Shown here: positions 32,059 to 44,564 of the stretch, one piece after another
Layout of the letters: every line of letters begins with the position of its first letter
How positions within the stretch are numbered: the stretch's first letter is position 1
DNA from: Narthecium ossifragum
Lineage: Eukaryota; Streptophyta; Magnoliopsida; Dioscoreales; Nartheciaceae
Assembly (NCBI GenBank): GCA_963920575.1
Contig: OY986964.1
Coordinates: 32,607,685-32,671,684 of the forward strand
Length of the DNA stretch: 64,000 bases
Reading direction: 5' to 3'
Translations under genes and position numbers: made by a program
Notes under the pieces: generated by a model
The model's database searches: none
Told to the model about the DNA's origin: nothing
Seen by the model: only the letters and a program-made list of their open reading frames with translations

Positions 32059-35000
32059 ATGGGTTCCTTTCCAAGGCTTCGAGGGTCGTTCTGGGCTTTG
32101 ATTCTGGTGTTCGTCCTTCCGGCTCTGGTGCGCGGCGGGGACATCGTGCACGAGGACAATCTGGCCCCTAAGCAACCCGGTTGCTCCAATAAATTCGTTT
32201 TGGTGAGCCGCTTCTTGAGGTTATCTTGATTTCTTTTGGTGAATTCTTGAAATGAGTTATTGTTTTCGAGGGCTTAATTGAGAATCTTGGGTTCTTGGAG
32301 GTCTTGGAACATCCTAAATTGGTTTTTTTGTTTAAACAACGCTGGAGGCTTTTGGTCAAGGGAAGAGTTGTGGTCTCTCTTTGATTTTTCATGTCAAGAA
32401 AGTATATCCCTTTTAGGTTTGCGTTTCTTGATATCGGTTCTTGTTTTTGAGAGTTCTGATGAGAATCTTTGGTTCTTCGAGGTCCAGGAGTGCCTTAGTT
32501 GTGTCAAACGTTGGGTGCATACTGGAAGCTTATGGTCGTTTTAAAAACTGTGATACTTCTTCGACCAATCTTTGTCCGGCCACGAATTCGTTATTTCCCA
32601 CCTTCTTGAAATGCAACTTGCTTATTTTTTTAGGGCCCGCTTTGATTGAGGATAAGTATGCATAAGCCCCCTTTTATGCATCCAAACACTTTTCTCTAAA
32701 TCTTACGTAACTACCTTGGATGCTTGCATAACTTTTACTTTATCCACTATGCCAACTTATGGTATCCTCAATCCAAACGGGATCTTAGTGTGTCAAATGC
32801 TCATTCTTTTTAGTACTAGAAGCTTCTGTTCATGTGAAAGTTGTGGTTTCAATTTCATTGGGAGGTGATTTCTTTGTTTGCGAACAATATTGGAATCTTG
32901 GAAGATGTTTGAATTAAGGGCTTTGTGATCGGTAATTGTGGGAGGTTATGGACTATACCAACATGTCAAATTCGGACTTTTTTGGATATCGAGAGCTTCT
33001 GTCCATGAGAAAGTCGTGTTTGTAGCCAACATGGAAGTTTTTTTATTTAGAATTATAGAGGGTATGCTGAGAAAATTTGGTTCTTTTTGACTCTGTTTTT
33101 TGTGACGGGTCTTTGTTTTTTGAGGATTTAGTAGGAATATTCTTGTCAGTGAGTTTACAAGTTACACGTAGGTAATGTAATCATTATTTTCCATATTGCC
33201 TGAGTATGATTTTTTCTAGCCATCATTTGCCAGAACCCCTTCTCTAATCATCTAATTCTTGGCAGGTAAAAGTGCAAACTTGGATTAACGACAAAGAGGC
33301 GGATGAGTTTGTCGGTGTTGGTGCTCGATTTGGCACTACAATGGAGTCACAAGAAAAGCATGCTAACCGAACTCGCATTTCTCTAGCAAATCCTTCTGAT
33401 TGCTGCTCTATGCCTAAGAATAATGTACTTTTCTAGCTTAACTCTATTTGTGTGCAAACTCTAACATGGATACTAGTTCATATTTTGACATCTTTTTCTT
33501 TCATCAGATTGCTGGAGATGTTGTATTGGTCCACAGGGGCCGCTGCAAGTTCACAACAAAGGCAAAGGTTGCAGAAGCAGCTGGTGCTTCTACTATCCTT
33601 ATTATAAACAACCGTAAAGGTATTTCCTTCCTGCTTCAAGTAGTATGTAGAATAGCCTATTTGCAGAATCCAAACGAGATCAATCAGATATATCTAATGA
33701 TGCAAGTAAAATAAACTTTCTGGGAAAAAAAATTGTTGTTCTTTTCCTCTGTATACTACCTACTCCTTTTGACCAGTCCTTACTTAATCATTTGCTTAAG
33801 CTTAGCCCTCTTAAATTTGACCACCGCATTGACAATGCCAAGAAGGTAGTAGATGGAGGGAAGGAAAATGCTCACATGTGCCTAGCACGTCTATCAGAAT
33901 CCCTCCTCGTGGAGACTTAAAACCATGACGTCTTCACTCGAGAGGCTTCTATTGTTACACACATTGATGCACTAATTGTTCCTACGCACCATCATCGGTG
34001 TCCCCTTTTTAATTTGCTAGTTATTGTTTCCTCTCCCATCCCTTTAAGCATGTACATACTAGTTCTTGCTTTTGGTGTTCATCACCATCCTTTGGCAACT
34101 TATGTGATGTATTTCTGGTACCCATTCTGTCAATTATTCAAGAATTCTAAACATTATCTATAGGTCAAGTGTATCGTTGTCAGTTTTCTTTGTCCCACGA
34201 ATCCAAGTAATTTTCTGTATTGCCTATTCATTCAATGACGACTTTGCAATTAACAGCGTTCTGCACCTTGCCTCCTTTGGAGAACTTTCCATGGCTCATG
34301 CCTTTAGTTCCCTTTTGAATCTCTATTAGATTTGTACATTTCACCTTTTATTGAATGTTGAGGTCTGATCTGCTCTGACATTCTCTTTCTCTATGCTTTC
34401 ATTGTATTTGTGTTGTGCAGAACTCTATAAGATGGTATGTGATAGCAATGAAACAGGTCCAATTATAAAGATACCTGCAGTAATGCTGCCTCAAGATGCA
34501 GGTGATAGTTTGGTGAATAGTATCAAAAGTGGTCACTCAGGTAAGTTTGCTTTCATGTGTCATGGCTAAAGTTCAAAATATACTGTGCGTTTTGTTCCTT
34601 TGGAAGGCAGATGCAGTTGTTGGAATTTGGATTTGCTTAAAAGAATCCTGGTTTACATGTTTCAGTTATATTATTATTTGTCAAGATGCTTCTACTATTG
34701 TGAAAACTAGTAGCAGGTCCTTGCTAGTATTGTATCTTGGAATCACATGCCTCTTGGGTGCATAAGAAATTAAGAACTATACCTGCGTTAACTTCTGTGT
34801 TAGAACCTTGGATATGCTGAAGTCTCAGCTTTTCTGTAGGCATGTCATATAACAGCTATGATTAAAGCAGAGAGTCATGATTGCTGGGGTTTCATGATGA
34901 CATGTTTGAATATGCCAACACTTTATAACCCAGGACTGAGCTACAATGCTCAAGTAGACAATATGAGCACGATTGAATGAAATGCATTAGTGGTAGCAGT

Positions 35001-38000
35001 TTAGAGTAACTTAATAAACTTTGGAAAGATAGAAACACCATTGGTGGCTTGGTTATTCAAGTTTCTCTCTTTTCATATAACTCGTAATATTGTTTACGTT
35101 AAAAAGAAAAAAAGAAAAGAAAAAATGGTGTTAATCAAACCCAATTTAGTCACCAAAAGTTAGTGTGCAATTGTGATCCTTTTTAGCTAGCATCTGACTT
35201 TCTATAGTTAACATGAGAGGAGGACAAATTTGTCTTTGACTGGACTCATTTTCCCTGAAGTCAAGGATTTGCTGACCAATTATCCTTGTGTACTGAACTG
35301 ATTTGGTGAAGGAGCTTTTCTAAGTGCTGATTATCTCAATTTTGTGTTTTCCAGTTGCCGTGCAGTTGTATTCTCCAAATCGTCCTCTTGCTGATACAGC
35401 AGAGGTGTTCTTGTGGCTAATGGCTCTTGGCACCATCTTGTGTGCATCTTATTGGTCCGCATGGAGCGCCAGGGAAGCCTCTATTGAACATGAAAAGTTA
35501 CTAAAGGTACTATGTTCTTTGGGGTATGGATTTCAATGGAAGCTCTTTCATGATCTTTTACTGTGCCTTCTGTCAAAATTTTACATGTATTGATGAAACA
35601 TTTTCTCATAGGATGCTCCGGACGAGTTACTAAAGATGGATACAGGTTCTGGTGGGGTGGTGGATATCAACACTACGTCTGCAGTCCTTTTTGTTGTTAT
35701 TGCATCATGCTTCTTGATCCTACTCTACAAACTTATGTCCTTCTGGTTCGTGGAGCTTTTGGTGGTGTTATTTTGCATTGGTGGTGTAGAGGTGCATCTT
35801 TTGGCCTTTCTAGCTTTCCAATTCCTTTTTTGCCCTTTTGTGATGATAAGATTTGATTTAGGATCTTCCAAGTAGGTTTATCAATAGGATCGATTAATGG
35901 CCTTTGTAGTAACAATATCATCAAAAGTTGTGCCTTAAGTGGCAGAAGTTTGACGCATGGATTTCAGGGTGTTCAATGACTTACTTTTAACATTTCAGTA
36001 TAGGAAGTGTTGGTACCATGAAAAAATTGCTCTCTAACTCTTCTCTTTTCTAGTTGTTATGTGTTAAGTTTGCTATGTTTTATGCCATCATGAATATATT
36101 TCTATGTGATGGTACTGTGCTTGCCTCCAATTCATTTCAGTCATGTCTAACTTCCAGAGTCAATTACATAAAACTGCTGAAGTTCTATATCACATAAAAG
36201 TGATGATATGTTTTTGCCTTCAAGTCCCGCATGAAATTGCTAGTACATTTTGATCAGGTTATTGTGTTTCCCTGACATCTAAGACATCCTGTAATCATAT
36301 GCCCTCATAAGTTACGATGCATTTGTAAAATGGTGCTTTTTAAAAACTGATCATTTAAGTATATGGATTTTGATTTGAAGCTTTAAAGAGCTTATGGCAA
36401 TGCTTTTCATTTACTTAGAACTGATGGTATCATTTCAATCCTTGACATGCCTTCATTTACCATAGTAATTGTATATCTTCATTTTTCTTCAGGGCCTGCA
36501 AACATGCTTGGTGGCTTTGTTGTCACGGTATGCTGATGTTCTGTTAATTGTTGATTTTCAGTTCTTTTTTTATCTGCTAATACGCTCTATGTAATCCATG
36601 TGATTTTGTCTCTTTGCGTAGAGTTCTAACTATATATGAATGTTGCTATCATTTGTGGCACGTGTTAGTGTTATTCTTATCATTTGTGGCACGTGTTAGT
36701 GTTATTCTCAAGAGGAAGGATTATGATTAATACTGTTTCCTCTGCACTTTTTTCTTTTATTATTATTATTTTATTACTGCGCAATATCTCCTAGAGAACC
36801 TCATCTGTTTTGATGTATTGATTTGCATGTAATGGGCAACTGATTGCATAAGCACCTTTGTGGCGCTGATCTTTATTCTGGAGTGCAACTGGCAGAAAAC
36901 AAAATGATGCAAAAAATTTAGCTAATACTTTGGCACTATGCTGATTGACAAACGACTTTATCGCGTGAAAGATTTAGCTATTTTCCCTACATAACATATT
37001 CTTAGCAGAAAGTTTCAGGTTCATAACTAGGTAACTAAAGTATATGGTAGCCCCAAGTTAGCATGTACATTGATGTTATTATACTCTAGTGTCTAATCAG
37101 TCTTATCCTGGGCGGTTTCATTTGGGCTGAAAGTATTCACTGTGGCTTATTATGCAATGGGTTTTCTCTTCCAGGTGGTTTAAACGTGCTGGAGAATCAT
37201 CTATTAAAGTACCGTTCTTTGGAGCTGTTTCGTACCTTACTCTGGCTGTTTCTCCATTTTGCATTGCATTTGCTGTCATTTGGGCTGTTTATCGCCGCAT
37301 ATCGTTTGCCTGGATTGGCCAAGATATTCTTGTAAGACATTGAAACCATTATGCCTTGGTTCTCTGTCTAGTGGCTGAATGATCTTGATATTGTAGTGAT
37401 CTGTGCATTTCTATGGTTGATACCAACTGAGCTGCATGATAGTTGGTTGTTATGCATAACAATCGTCTTTTGGGCGTTATGTTAATCTACAACCAGTATG
37501 GTATGAAATAAACATGCACTTCTAGTAGATCATTGGGAGGGTTTACAGGTTCATTTGTTATCCACAACACCTAATTAATGATTAGTATATTTCCGACATA
37601 CTTCCATGGACATAAATTTCATTATTATTTTTTCACCCATGACTCTCACCTTTTGTGGCCTCCTTTATGAGAATGGGCTTCTCTGAGAGCAAACGACAAG
37701 GAGTTTAGCTTGGTATTCTACACCAAGGATTACTGTTCTGGTGGCCCATGTCGTGCCAGTTCCTAACCTACATATATTGGCACAGAGTTTTAATGGTCCG
37801 ATACAGGAATGCAACCCCCCTTGTCACATAATTGGGTGTTTGGAAGAATTTGTAGTTATTTGGATAATCAAAACTGAAAATAATTGGTTTTAAGTACCAA
37901 ACGTGACAAAATATTACTATACTAGTTCGCGCCGATGAGCACAATAAACCTTGTTCAACAACTATTGAGCTAATAGCTGATGAGATCAGCATGGAAGACA

Positions 38001-41000
38001 TCATTTTAATTCGAGTATGAATGGGGTGCGATAGATCCATTGACTATGCTGGGAAACGTAGATTACAGCAGTTTATAAAGAACAGTGGTTTCTGAATAGG
38101 CTAGGCCAATCCATGTTGATATGTTTAAAGTATGATTATTCATGAGTTTTAGATGTGTTCTAGATTATTTTTCTTTCTATTTTGTCTTTCAGCAACATCA
38201 TACTTATTTCCTGATAAATAATCTCTTCAACCAGGGCATTGCTTTGATCATTACGGTACTTCAAATTGTTCGGGTGCCTAATCTTAAGGTAAGATTTTAC
38301 TGTTTTTTCACACAGGTTAGTTCTTCTGAAACATGCATAGGTTGGATTATTCATGGCTTCACTTCTAGTGATTAAATATGTATGTTTGTACCCTTAATAT
38401 TAATATTGAAATAGCACATACATATGTTCTCCTACTTTGGTATGTGATGGAGATTGTGGACATCGTTCTTTTGATGCTTTGCGAGCCTTTGAATGGCAGG
38501 TTATTGTCTAGCATGTAGGGGTGGCAACAAGCCGGAATCGAGTGAGCTGGGCTCAGCTCGAGCTCAGCTCGAACCAACTCTGAGCTAGCTCGATATTTGC
38601 TCGAGCCGGCTCGAATTTGTCCAAGCTGAGGAGGTCGAGCCAAGCTGACTTGATCGAGCTAGAGCAAATCAAAGAGAAAAAGAAAGCCGGGGAGGAGAGG
38701 ATATGGCAAGGGAGAAGAAGAGTGTCGAGGGAGAGAGTGCTAGGAGAGAACGTCAGAGTTCTGTCATCGGAGTTGTGCTGGAGAAAAAGCTGTGGAGTGA
38801 TAAAAAGCGGTGGAGGAAGAGATCGCGGCAGGAGGGTGGGTTAGATAGAGATGCAAATAAGAAGAGAGGCGGCGGGCTTGAGAGTGTAAGATAGGTCTAG
38901 GGTTTCATGTCATAAAGTCACCCTTTAATAACTACTTGAATCTTGGATGTTGATCTTTAGATCCAACGGCTTAGATTTTAAGTAGCTAATAAATTTGTAG
39001 AAATGAGGAAGCATACCTTTAAACAAATATCTTTGGTGTCCATCGAGCAAACTCATTATTACTGATCTTGGTCATTGATCCTGAGATCTAATGGCTAAGG
39101 TACAAAGGTAAGCTCAGTCTTCTTATATTACTTTATATATGGGATGATCTTGGCCATTGATATTGAGATCCAACAGCTGAGATGAATGAGCTCTTAGTTT
39201 TTGTTAACTCTCAACCTTCTAAAGAGTAAAGACCCACCCATGTAGATGATTGGCCGTTGATCATAGGATTCAATGTTTGAGATTAATTATACATACATAC
39301 ATACACACATAAATATATACATAATATAGTGTATATGTATGCTATTTATTTATTTATTTCTAGCTGGATCTAGCTGATATTGATAGAGCTGATCTCAGCT
39401 CGTTGTCAGCTTTAAAGGAATCAAGCCGGCATCAAGCTAGCTGTTATTGAACTGAAGCTTGAGTGAATATCAAGCGATCTTCGATATATCTGATCGCTAG
39501 ATCGCCACCCCTAGCATCATGCCTATGTATCATGCTGCTTCTGCACAGTTATCTGGTATTTGCTTTGTTTTAGTATAAGCCATATAGTTATGGTTGGCCT
39601 GATATCCCCTTCAAATGCATTGTTGTATTGTCTCTTTTCTACCTGCAGGTAAAAAGGTCAATAATTTCGATGAAAAGAAAAGCAAGTTTACTCAAACATT
39701 GTCTTCCCTAGGGGTGAGAATTCGGTATATACCGAACCGAAATACCAAATACTGAAATACCGAAATACCATAATTTAAAAAATCGAACCGAACCGAATTA
39801 GTGCATAAAACCGAACCGAACCAAACCGAATTAATTCGGTACACTAATTTAAAAACAGAACCGAACCGAATTCATGTAAAAACCGAACCGAACCGAAATA
39901 ATTCGTAATTTTTTACTTACAATATAAAACCGAACCGAAATAAGGTATATAATTTTAAAAATTTCGGTATTTTGGTATTTACCGAATTTTAAAAATAAAA
40001 ACCGAAACCGAACCGAATACCAAATTTTTGACAAAAAAAAACCGAACCGAACCGAATATACCGAAAAACCGAACCGAATTGTTCGGTTCAGTTCTAAAAG
40101 TTCGGTTCGGTTTGCTCACCCCTATTCTTCCCTTGCTATTACTTACCTTTCCTAGCCCGACACAATGATTGGCTGACTAGATTTCGAGTTTAATCTAACT
40201 GCTTACCTGCTGAAGCGGAGTAATACTTGTACTATGTGTAGCATTCGGAAATAAAGTTGTTTCTCTGCTGACAAAATCTCTTGATTTTATGTTACTGGGG
40301 AATATAGAAAGCTTAACAAACAAGGTGGAAGATTTGAGCTCTCTAGAAAACCAAAAATCCTCTCTCTAAATTGTCATAGACCTGCATGTTGAGTGTCGAG
40401 GATTTTAGTTTGGAGGGAAGCTTGTAATTTGATATCAGTTTGTAGTATTTAGATGGATTATAGACTATATTTAATGGAGGCACTCACTGGTTGTTAGTTA
40501 CCAATGATGGACAGTTCCTTGCATGTGCCCATGTCATGATAAAAGCTTCAGCTGGTGCACTACGTATAAGTTCAAGTTTGTTGCATCACTTGTGGTGTGT
40601 CAATAGGCTTCCGTCTTCAATAATATAGTCAAACATGCAGGCAGATGTCTATGCTTGTGATTCATGTCTAGGGCATTATGCTTATAGTTCCAACGAATTA
40701 AGTTTGAATATTGTAGCGACACTTGCTGCTTTGTGCTAAGGTGTTACATGATAACCATTTCTCACTTTGGTGACAAGACTTCGAATCAGTGATGCGTCTG
40801 AAAATGTCTAAGTTAATTTCTAATATTGTTGAGGTGCTAGCTAAGTCTTAGTCATTAAAGGCCGGTCAGATAAAAATATGAGCTTCATGGTTTGACGATA
40901 TTAAGTTGCTGGGATTTGAGTACAATATTTTCCTTGGTTCCACATCACTTGATTTTTTCTGGGTCTCCTATTTTTAATGCCTCTCTCCTTAAATTTAATC

Positions 41001-43960
41001 AGGTAGGTACTGTGCTTCTCACTTGCTCCTTCTTCTATGACATCTTCTGGGTTTTTGCTTCAAAAAAGTGGTTCCATGAAAGCGTAATGATTGTGGTAAG
41101 TTTCACGGAAAGCTCATTGGTTTCTTGGAGGTTCATGTGAACCTCCTTATGTGTTGTATGGCTACATCTTCATCCCGATATTGCTGATATTTCATGAGTT
41201 GCTCATGCACTCTTCATAGGTTGCCCGTGGTGACAAGACTGGAGAGGATGGTGTGCCCATGTTGCTAAAGATCCCTCGCATGTTTGATCCATGGGGTGGA
41301 TACAGCATAATTGGTTTTGGTGACATCCTTCTACCAGGCCTTTTGGTTGCATTTGCTTTAAGGTTCAAAGACTCGTTTTACTAGTGCAATTTGGTTGTTT
41401 CATAATCTCTCGTGTTGAACGTCTTTACTTCTTTTAGCTTTTATCAGTTATTTTGCTTGATGATCTCTGATACTTGGTAAAATGTATAGTGCTAGCTCAT
41501 TTTATGGCTACAGGAAGAGTAATAGAGTGAGAACAAACTGTAACCTGCTCCATCACCTGCCATTTACTATTTCAGCAAAGGGTCTGATGCGAAACAGAAA
41601 AGTGGAGGAAAGTTTGTGATAAAGATAGTCGAAGTAAACAAACTGGCAAACAGAATTCAATACCCTGAGCAAATGATAAATTTTGGATTTCTTTATGTTT
41701 GTGGGGGAGGCATATCCTTACAACCTTCATTCATGTTTTGTCTGGTCTATGTCCACTTTCCCTATGATTAATTTAAGACAGCCCTTCGTGACAGATCTTC
41801 CTTGTGTTTTTGCTGCACATTTCTGGACAAAGTTGGTCATCTTACACTGCCATTTTCTTTGATGACACTTCTTTTGTCTATCATATGCTCATTCCTAAGC
41901 CCCTTTTTTTTTATTCGACATATCCAATTCATGTTCTGATATTTATATGGTCAGAATATCGATTCTGTTAACTTCTAAGGCAATGGGGCTCTTAATCCAA
42001 CATCTTTGCAAAAGAACCCAAAAGGGCCTATGTGTGTCATATTAATTTGTTCTTGGTTTCTTAAGCATATTTTTTGGAAAAAATAAGCCTAAATAGCAAT
42101 GTCTGTTTCGTGGATAATTGCTGTCATTTTCAGAACTCTTTCTCCTTACTTTCGTAACCTTCATTCATGTTATTCCATGTAGAAAATCTGGCAAATTCAT
42201 CCACGGCCTTGGTTTTGGTCAGCCTTCAGGTCTCATAGATGAAAGAGTTCACGTGATTGACATATCATGCCAAGCCTTTATTATGTAAAGATTCTCTACG
42301 GTCCTTTTATCTATATTCAAGACCCTTTAATGACCTCCTTATCCTTGGTGTACATTAACATTTCTTTCACCATTGAGCAATCATGTCAGCTCTTAGGCTT
42401 AAGTTCAAGAGTCTGGTACATCAGTTTAGTCGGATGATGCAAAGCTTTGAAATCCTTCTCACAATTTTCATTGATATTTTGGGTCTTCCGAGGCTTATTT
42501 ATCTGAATGAAGGTACTTTCTTTCTTTGTTACCAAGTTCAAGTTAGACTGGTTCATTCATTGCTACTTTTCCATTAAATTGCTCTGCTATGAATGCAATT
42601 AGCACGACTTCAAATAGATACTTCAGCTTCTTATGCTTTCAATTTGAGGTTCTGGTTTTGCAAAGCAAGCCCAAAAACAATGTTGTAAGAAAGCCACAAT
42701 GTCCATCTTCATGATGCACGTCCATAATTTTGTTGGTTGTCTGCTTCGTTAAGTTACTCGGATAGAAATTTATAGAATGAAAGAACTATCATTTTTCCTA
42801 GGATGTTCATTCTGTTCAACATTCCTCATTGAATTTGCTTTTATTCCCCACAATCAGTGTATCTTAGTACACTCTCTATGCAAGCTATTAAGTCTAGTCT
42901 GTGCTCTGTCAATTAGCTTTGGAAGCTAACCATGTTAGCAGTTCTTTTGCCAGGGCAGCAACTTTAGCTGCTTAGTTGAGTATTACCACATGGCATTTAT
43001 TTATTCTTATTACGTTAAGGGGAAGTATGATGACGATTTGGCAATTGAGCTATCTAATATGTGAGGGTTACTTCTTTATTCACAGGTATGATTGGGCAGC
43101 AAAGAAAAGCCTGAGAACTGGTTACTTCTTGTGGTCAATGGTAGCCTATGGTACTGGTAAGACAGTTCTTGCTCTAGTTTTCACACTTTAAGAGCAATTG
43201 ATGTATTCATAAGTTCTACATATGAATCTAAACCCGGCTTAGAAGAAGCCAGAAGAGAATGTGGACATTCAAAATAAGTTGCTCTTCTTTTTGAAGTTGC
43301 TAAAACTTGGCCGTGGGTTAGGTAGGCTCTTATACACTACCTCCACCTCAATAGCTCAAGCAATTAGCTAATGGCGAAAGGGATCTGCCCTATGAGAATT
43401 TCTCACTAGTGGGTTCAAGAGAAGACTTCTATGGGCTAAGAAATTATGATAGTAAGCTGCTGAAATTACTAAATTGCGCCCTTTTCCTCCTGCCCTTGCC
43501 AATTTTCGCTCATTCTTCATGATATTGCCCTGAATTATTCTCTCGTTAATTTTGGAAAGGATACGGTTATCATTAGACATAGGTTTTCACAGGGTGCTTC
43601 TAATGCGTGATGAGAGCAATTAAACATGCATGAACTGTGATGTATTTGCAGGTCTCCTTATCACATATGTTGCATTGAACTTGATGGATGGACACGGTCA
43701 GCCAGCCCTGCTGTACATTGTGCCTTCCACGCTGGGTAATCCGTTTACCAAAAGCTCATTTTCCAACCATCGATTACGATTAATAGATGTAACTTTTAGT
43801 ACTTGAAGGAAGGGAAATTTTGTGAGATTTTGAATCTCATGAAAAGCATCTATATACAGGTACACTGTTGGCTCTGGGAAAAAAAAGGGGTGAGCTAGCC
43901 AACCTTTGGTTCAAAGGAGAACCACAAAGAGTGTGCCCCCACATCGAGCTGGCTCAATAG
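32059..43960 (+). CDS. Signal peptide peptidase-like intramembrane aspartyl protease (SPPL with PA domain)
   Basis: Cuts type II membrane proteins within the membrane, probably in endosomes or the vacuolar route. Fourteen exons, all GT-AG: 32059-32202, 33266-33424, 33508-33619, 34421-34540, 35355-35506, 35612-35791, 36493-36527, 37175-37331, 38235-38288, 41003-41095, 41220-41362, 43086-43156, 43652-43735, 43860-43960. The total is 1605 bases, 534 aa, close to rice SPPL4/5 length. Residues 1-26 are a signal peptide ([14 protein letters not shown]). A lumenal PA domain follows at about 60-185, with Cys-rich DCCSMP and [14 protein letters not shown]. About nine membrane helices run from about 195. 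The active site is intact: YD at 383-384 (FFYDIFWVF), GFGD at 434-437 and PAL at 491-493. The start was chosen because it gives the signal peptide. Intron 9 (2.7 kb) carries two MITEs. No lesion was seen. Confidence 0.96.
36653..36709 (+). repeat. Short tandem duplication in SPPL intron 7
   Basis: 'atcatttgtggcacgtgtta' plus 'gtgttattct' is repeated twice in direct succession. Each copy contains GCACGTGT. Confidence 0.8.
38516..39510. mobile_element. hAT-like MITE in SPPL intron 9
   Basis: Ends TAGGGGTGGC at left and GCCACCC(CTA) at right, flanked by CTAGCATG (38508-38515) and CTAGCATC (39511-39518), an 8-bp duplication with one mismatch. Subterminal 'agctcgagctcagctcg' motifs form inverted repeats. 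No transposase. Open frames in it are not genes. Confidence 0.72.
39709..40124. mobile_element. hAT-like MITE with CCGAACCGAA repeats in SPPL intron 9
   Basis: Terminal TAGGGGTGAGAATTCGGT and the inverted match GTTCGGTTTGCTCACCCCTA. Flanks GTCTTCCC (39701-39708) and TTCTTCCC (40125-40132) are an 8-bp duplication with one mismatch. The body is dense in ACCGAACCGAA, giving long potential hairpins. Confidence 0.82.
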
Positions 43961-44564
43961 AAACTTCTCAGGAGTCGGGGCTCTTAGATTTCATTTCAGG
44001 TGTCTGTAACAAAGAAGAGGCAGTTGTAATATATAATCTAATATACGACTAAATTAAAGGGTTGTCTGACTAGACATGGTCATTTAAACTAACCAACCTG
44101 ATTTATTGAGTAAATCTCGCAAATCATGACTACAAGACAGAGTTAGATGAATCAGGGCCTGTTAAATTATACACATCACTGAGAAGCTCGCTAGTTAAAT
44201 TACATAAAACTACTGTACACAGCAACTTGGACATATAATTATGATTAACGGCGCCGATCAGGGAAAGCAGGGGGAGAACAAGCATCTGAAGCTTCTCAGT
44301 CGAGCAGCAATGTCAGATGCTTCTTGGGAAGAATGGCCGCATGCATCTAAATCATTGACTTGACCATTCTCCAGTACAGCCTCCGCCATGCACGATCCTT
44401 TGATGGCACTGGCGCAAGGACATTCCGGAAACACCTTGGAAGCTTCAAACCTCAATGGACGATTTTTCAGCTTTAGATGCATGGTATGATATCATGCCCA
44501 GTGGACGCTCCTTGGCAACCCCGCGAGTTGCCTCGAATCTCAGCGTACATGGAGGCCAGTTAGC
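43961..44564. other. Convergent 3' region of the SPPL and SKP1-like genes
   Basis: The two stop codons face each other across about 600 bp. The last SKP1-like exon continues from its stop (44565) into this interval as 3' UTR. A 74-codon minus-strand frame at 44258-44482 falls within that UTR and shows no family similarity. 3' end overlap of the two transcripts is possible but cannot be seen from sequence. Confidence 0.6.

Noticed and set aside
38617..38894. Lys/Arg/Glu-rich frames of 63-75 codons
   Set aside because: They lie inside the first intronic MITE and come from AG-rich repeats.
44258..44482. 74-codon minus-strand frame as a separate small gene
   Set aside because: It falls in the 3' UTR of the SKP1-like gene and shows no recognisable domain.
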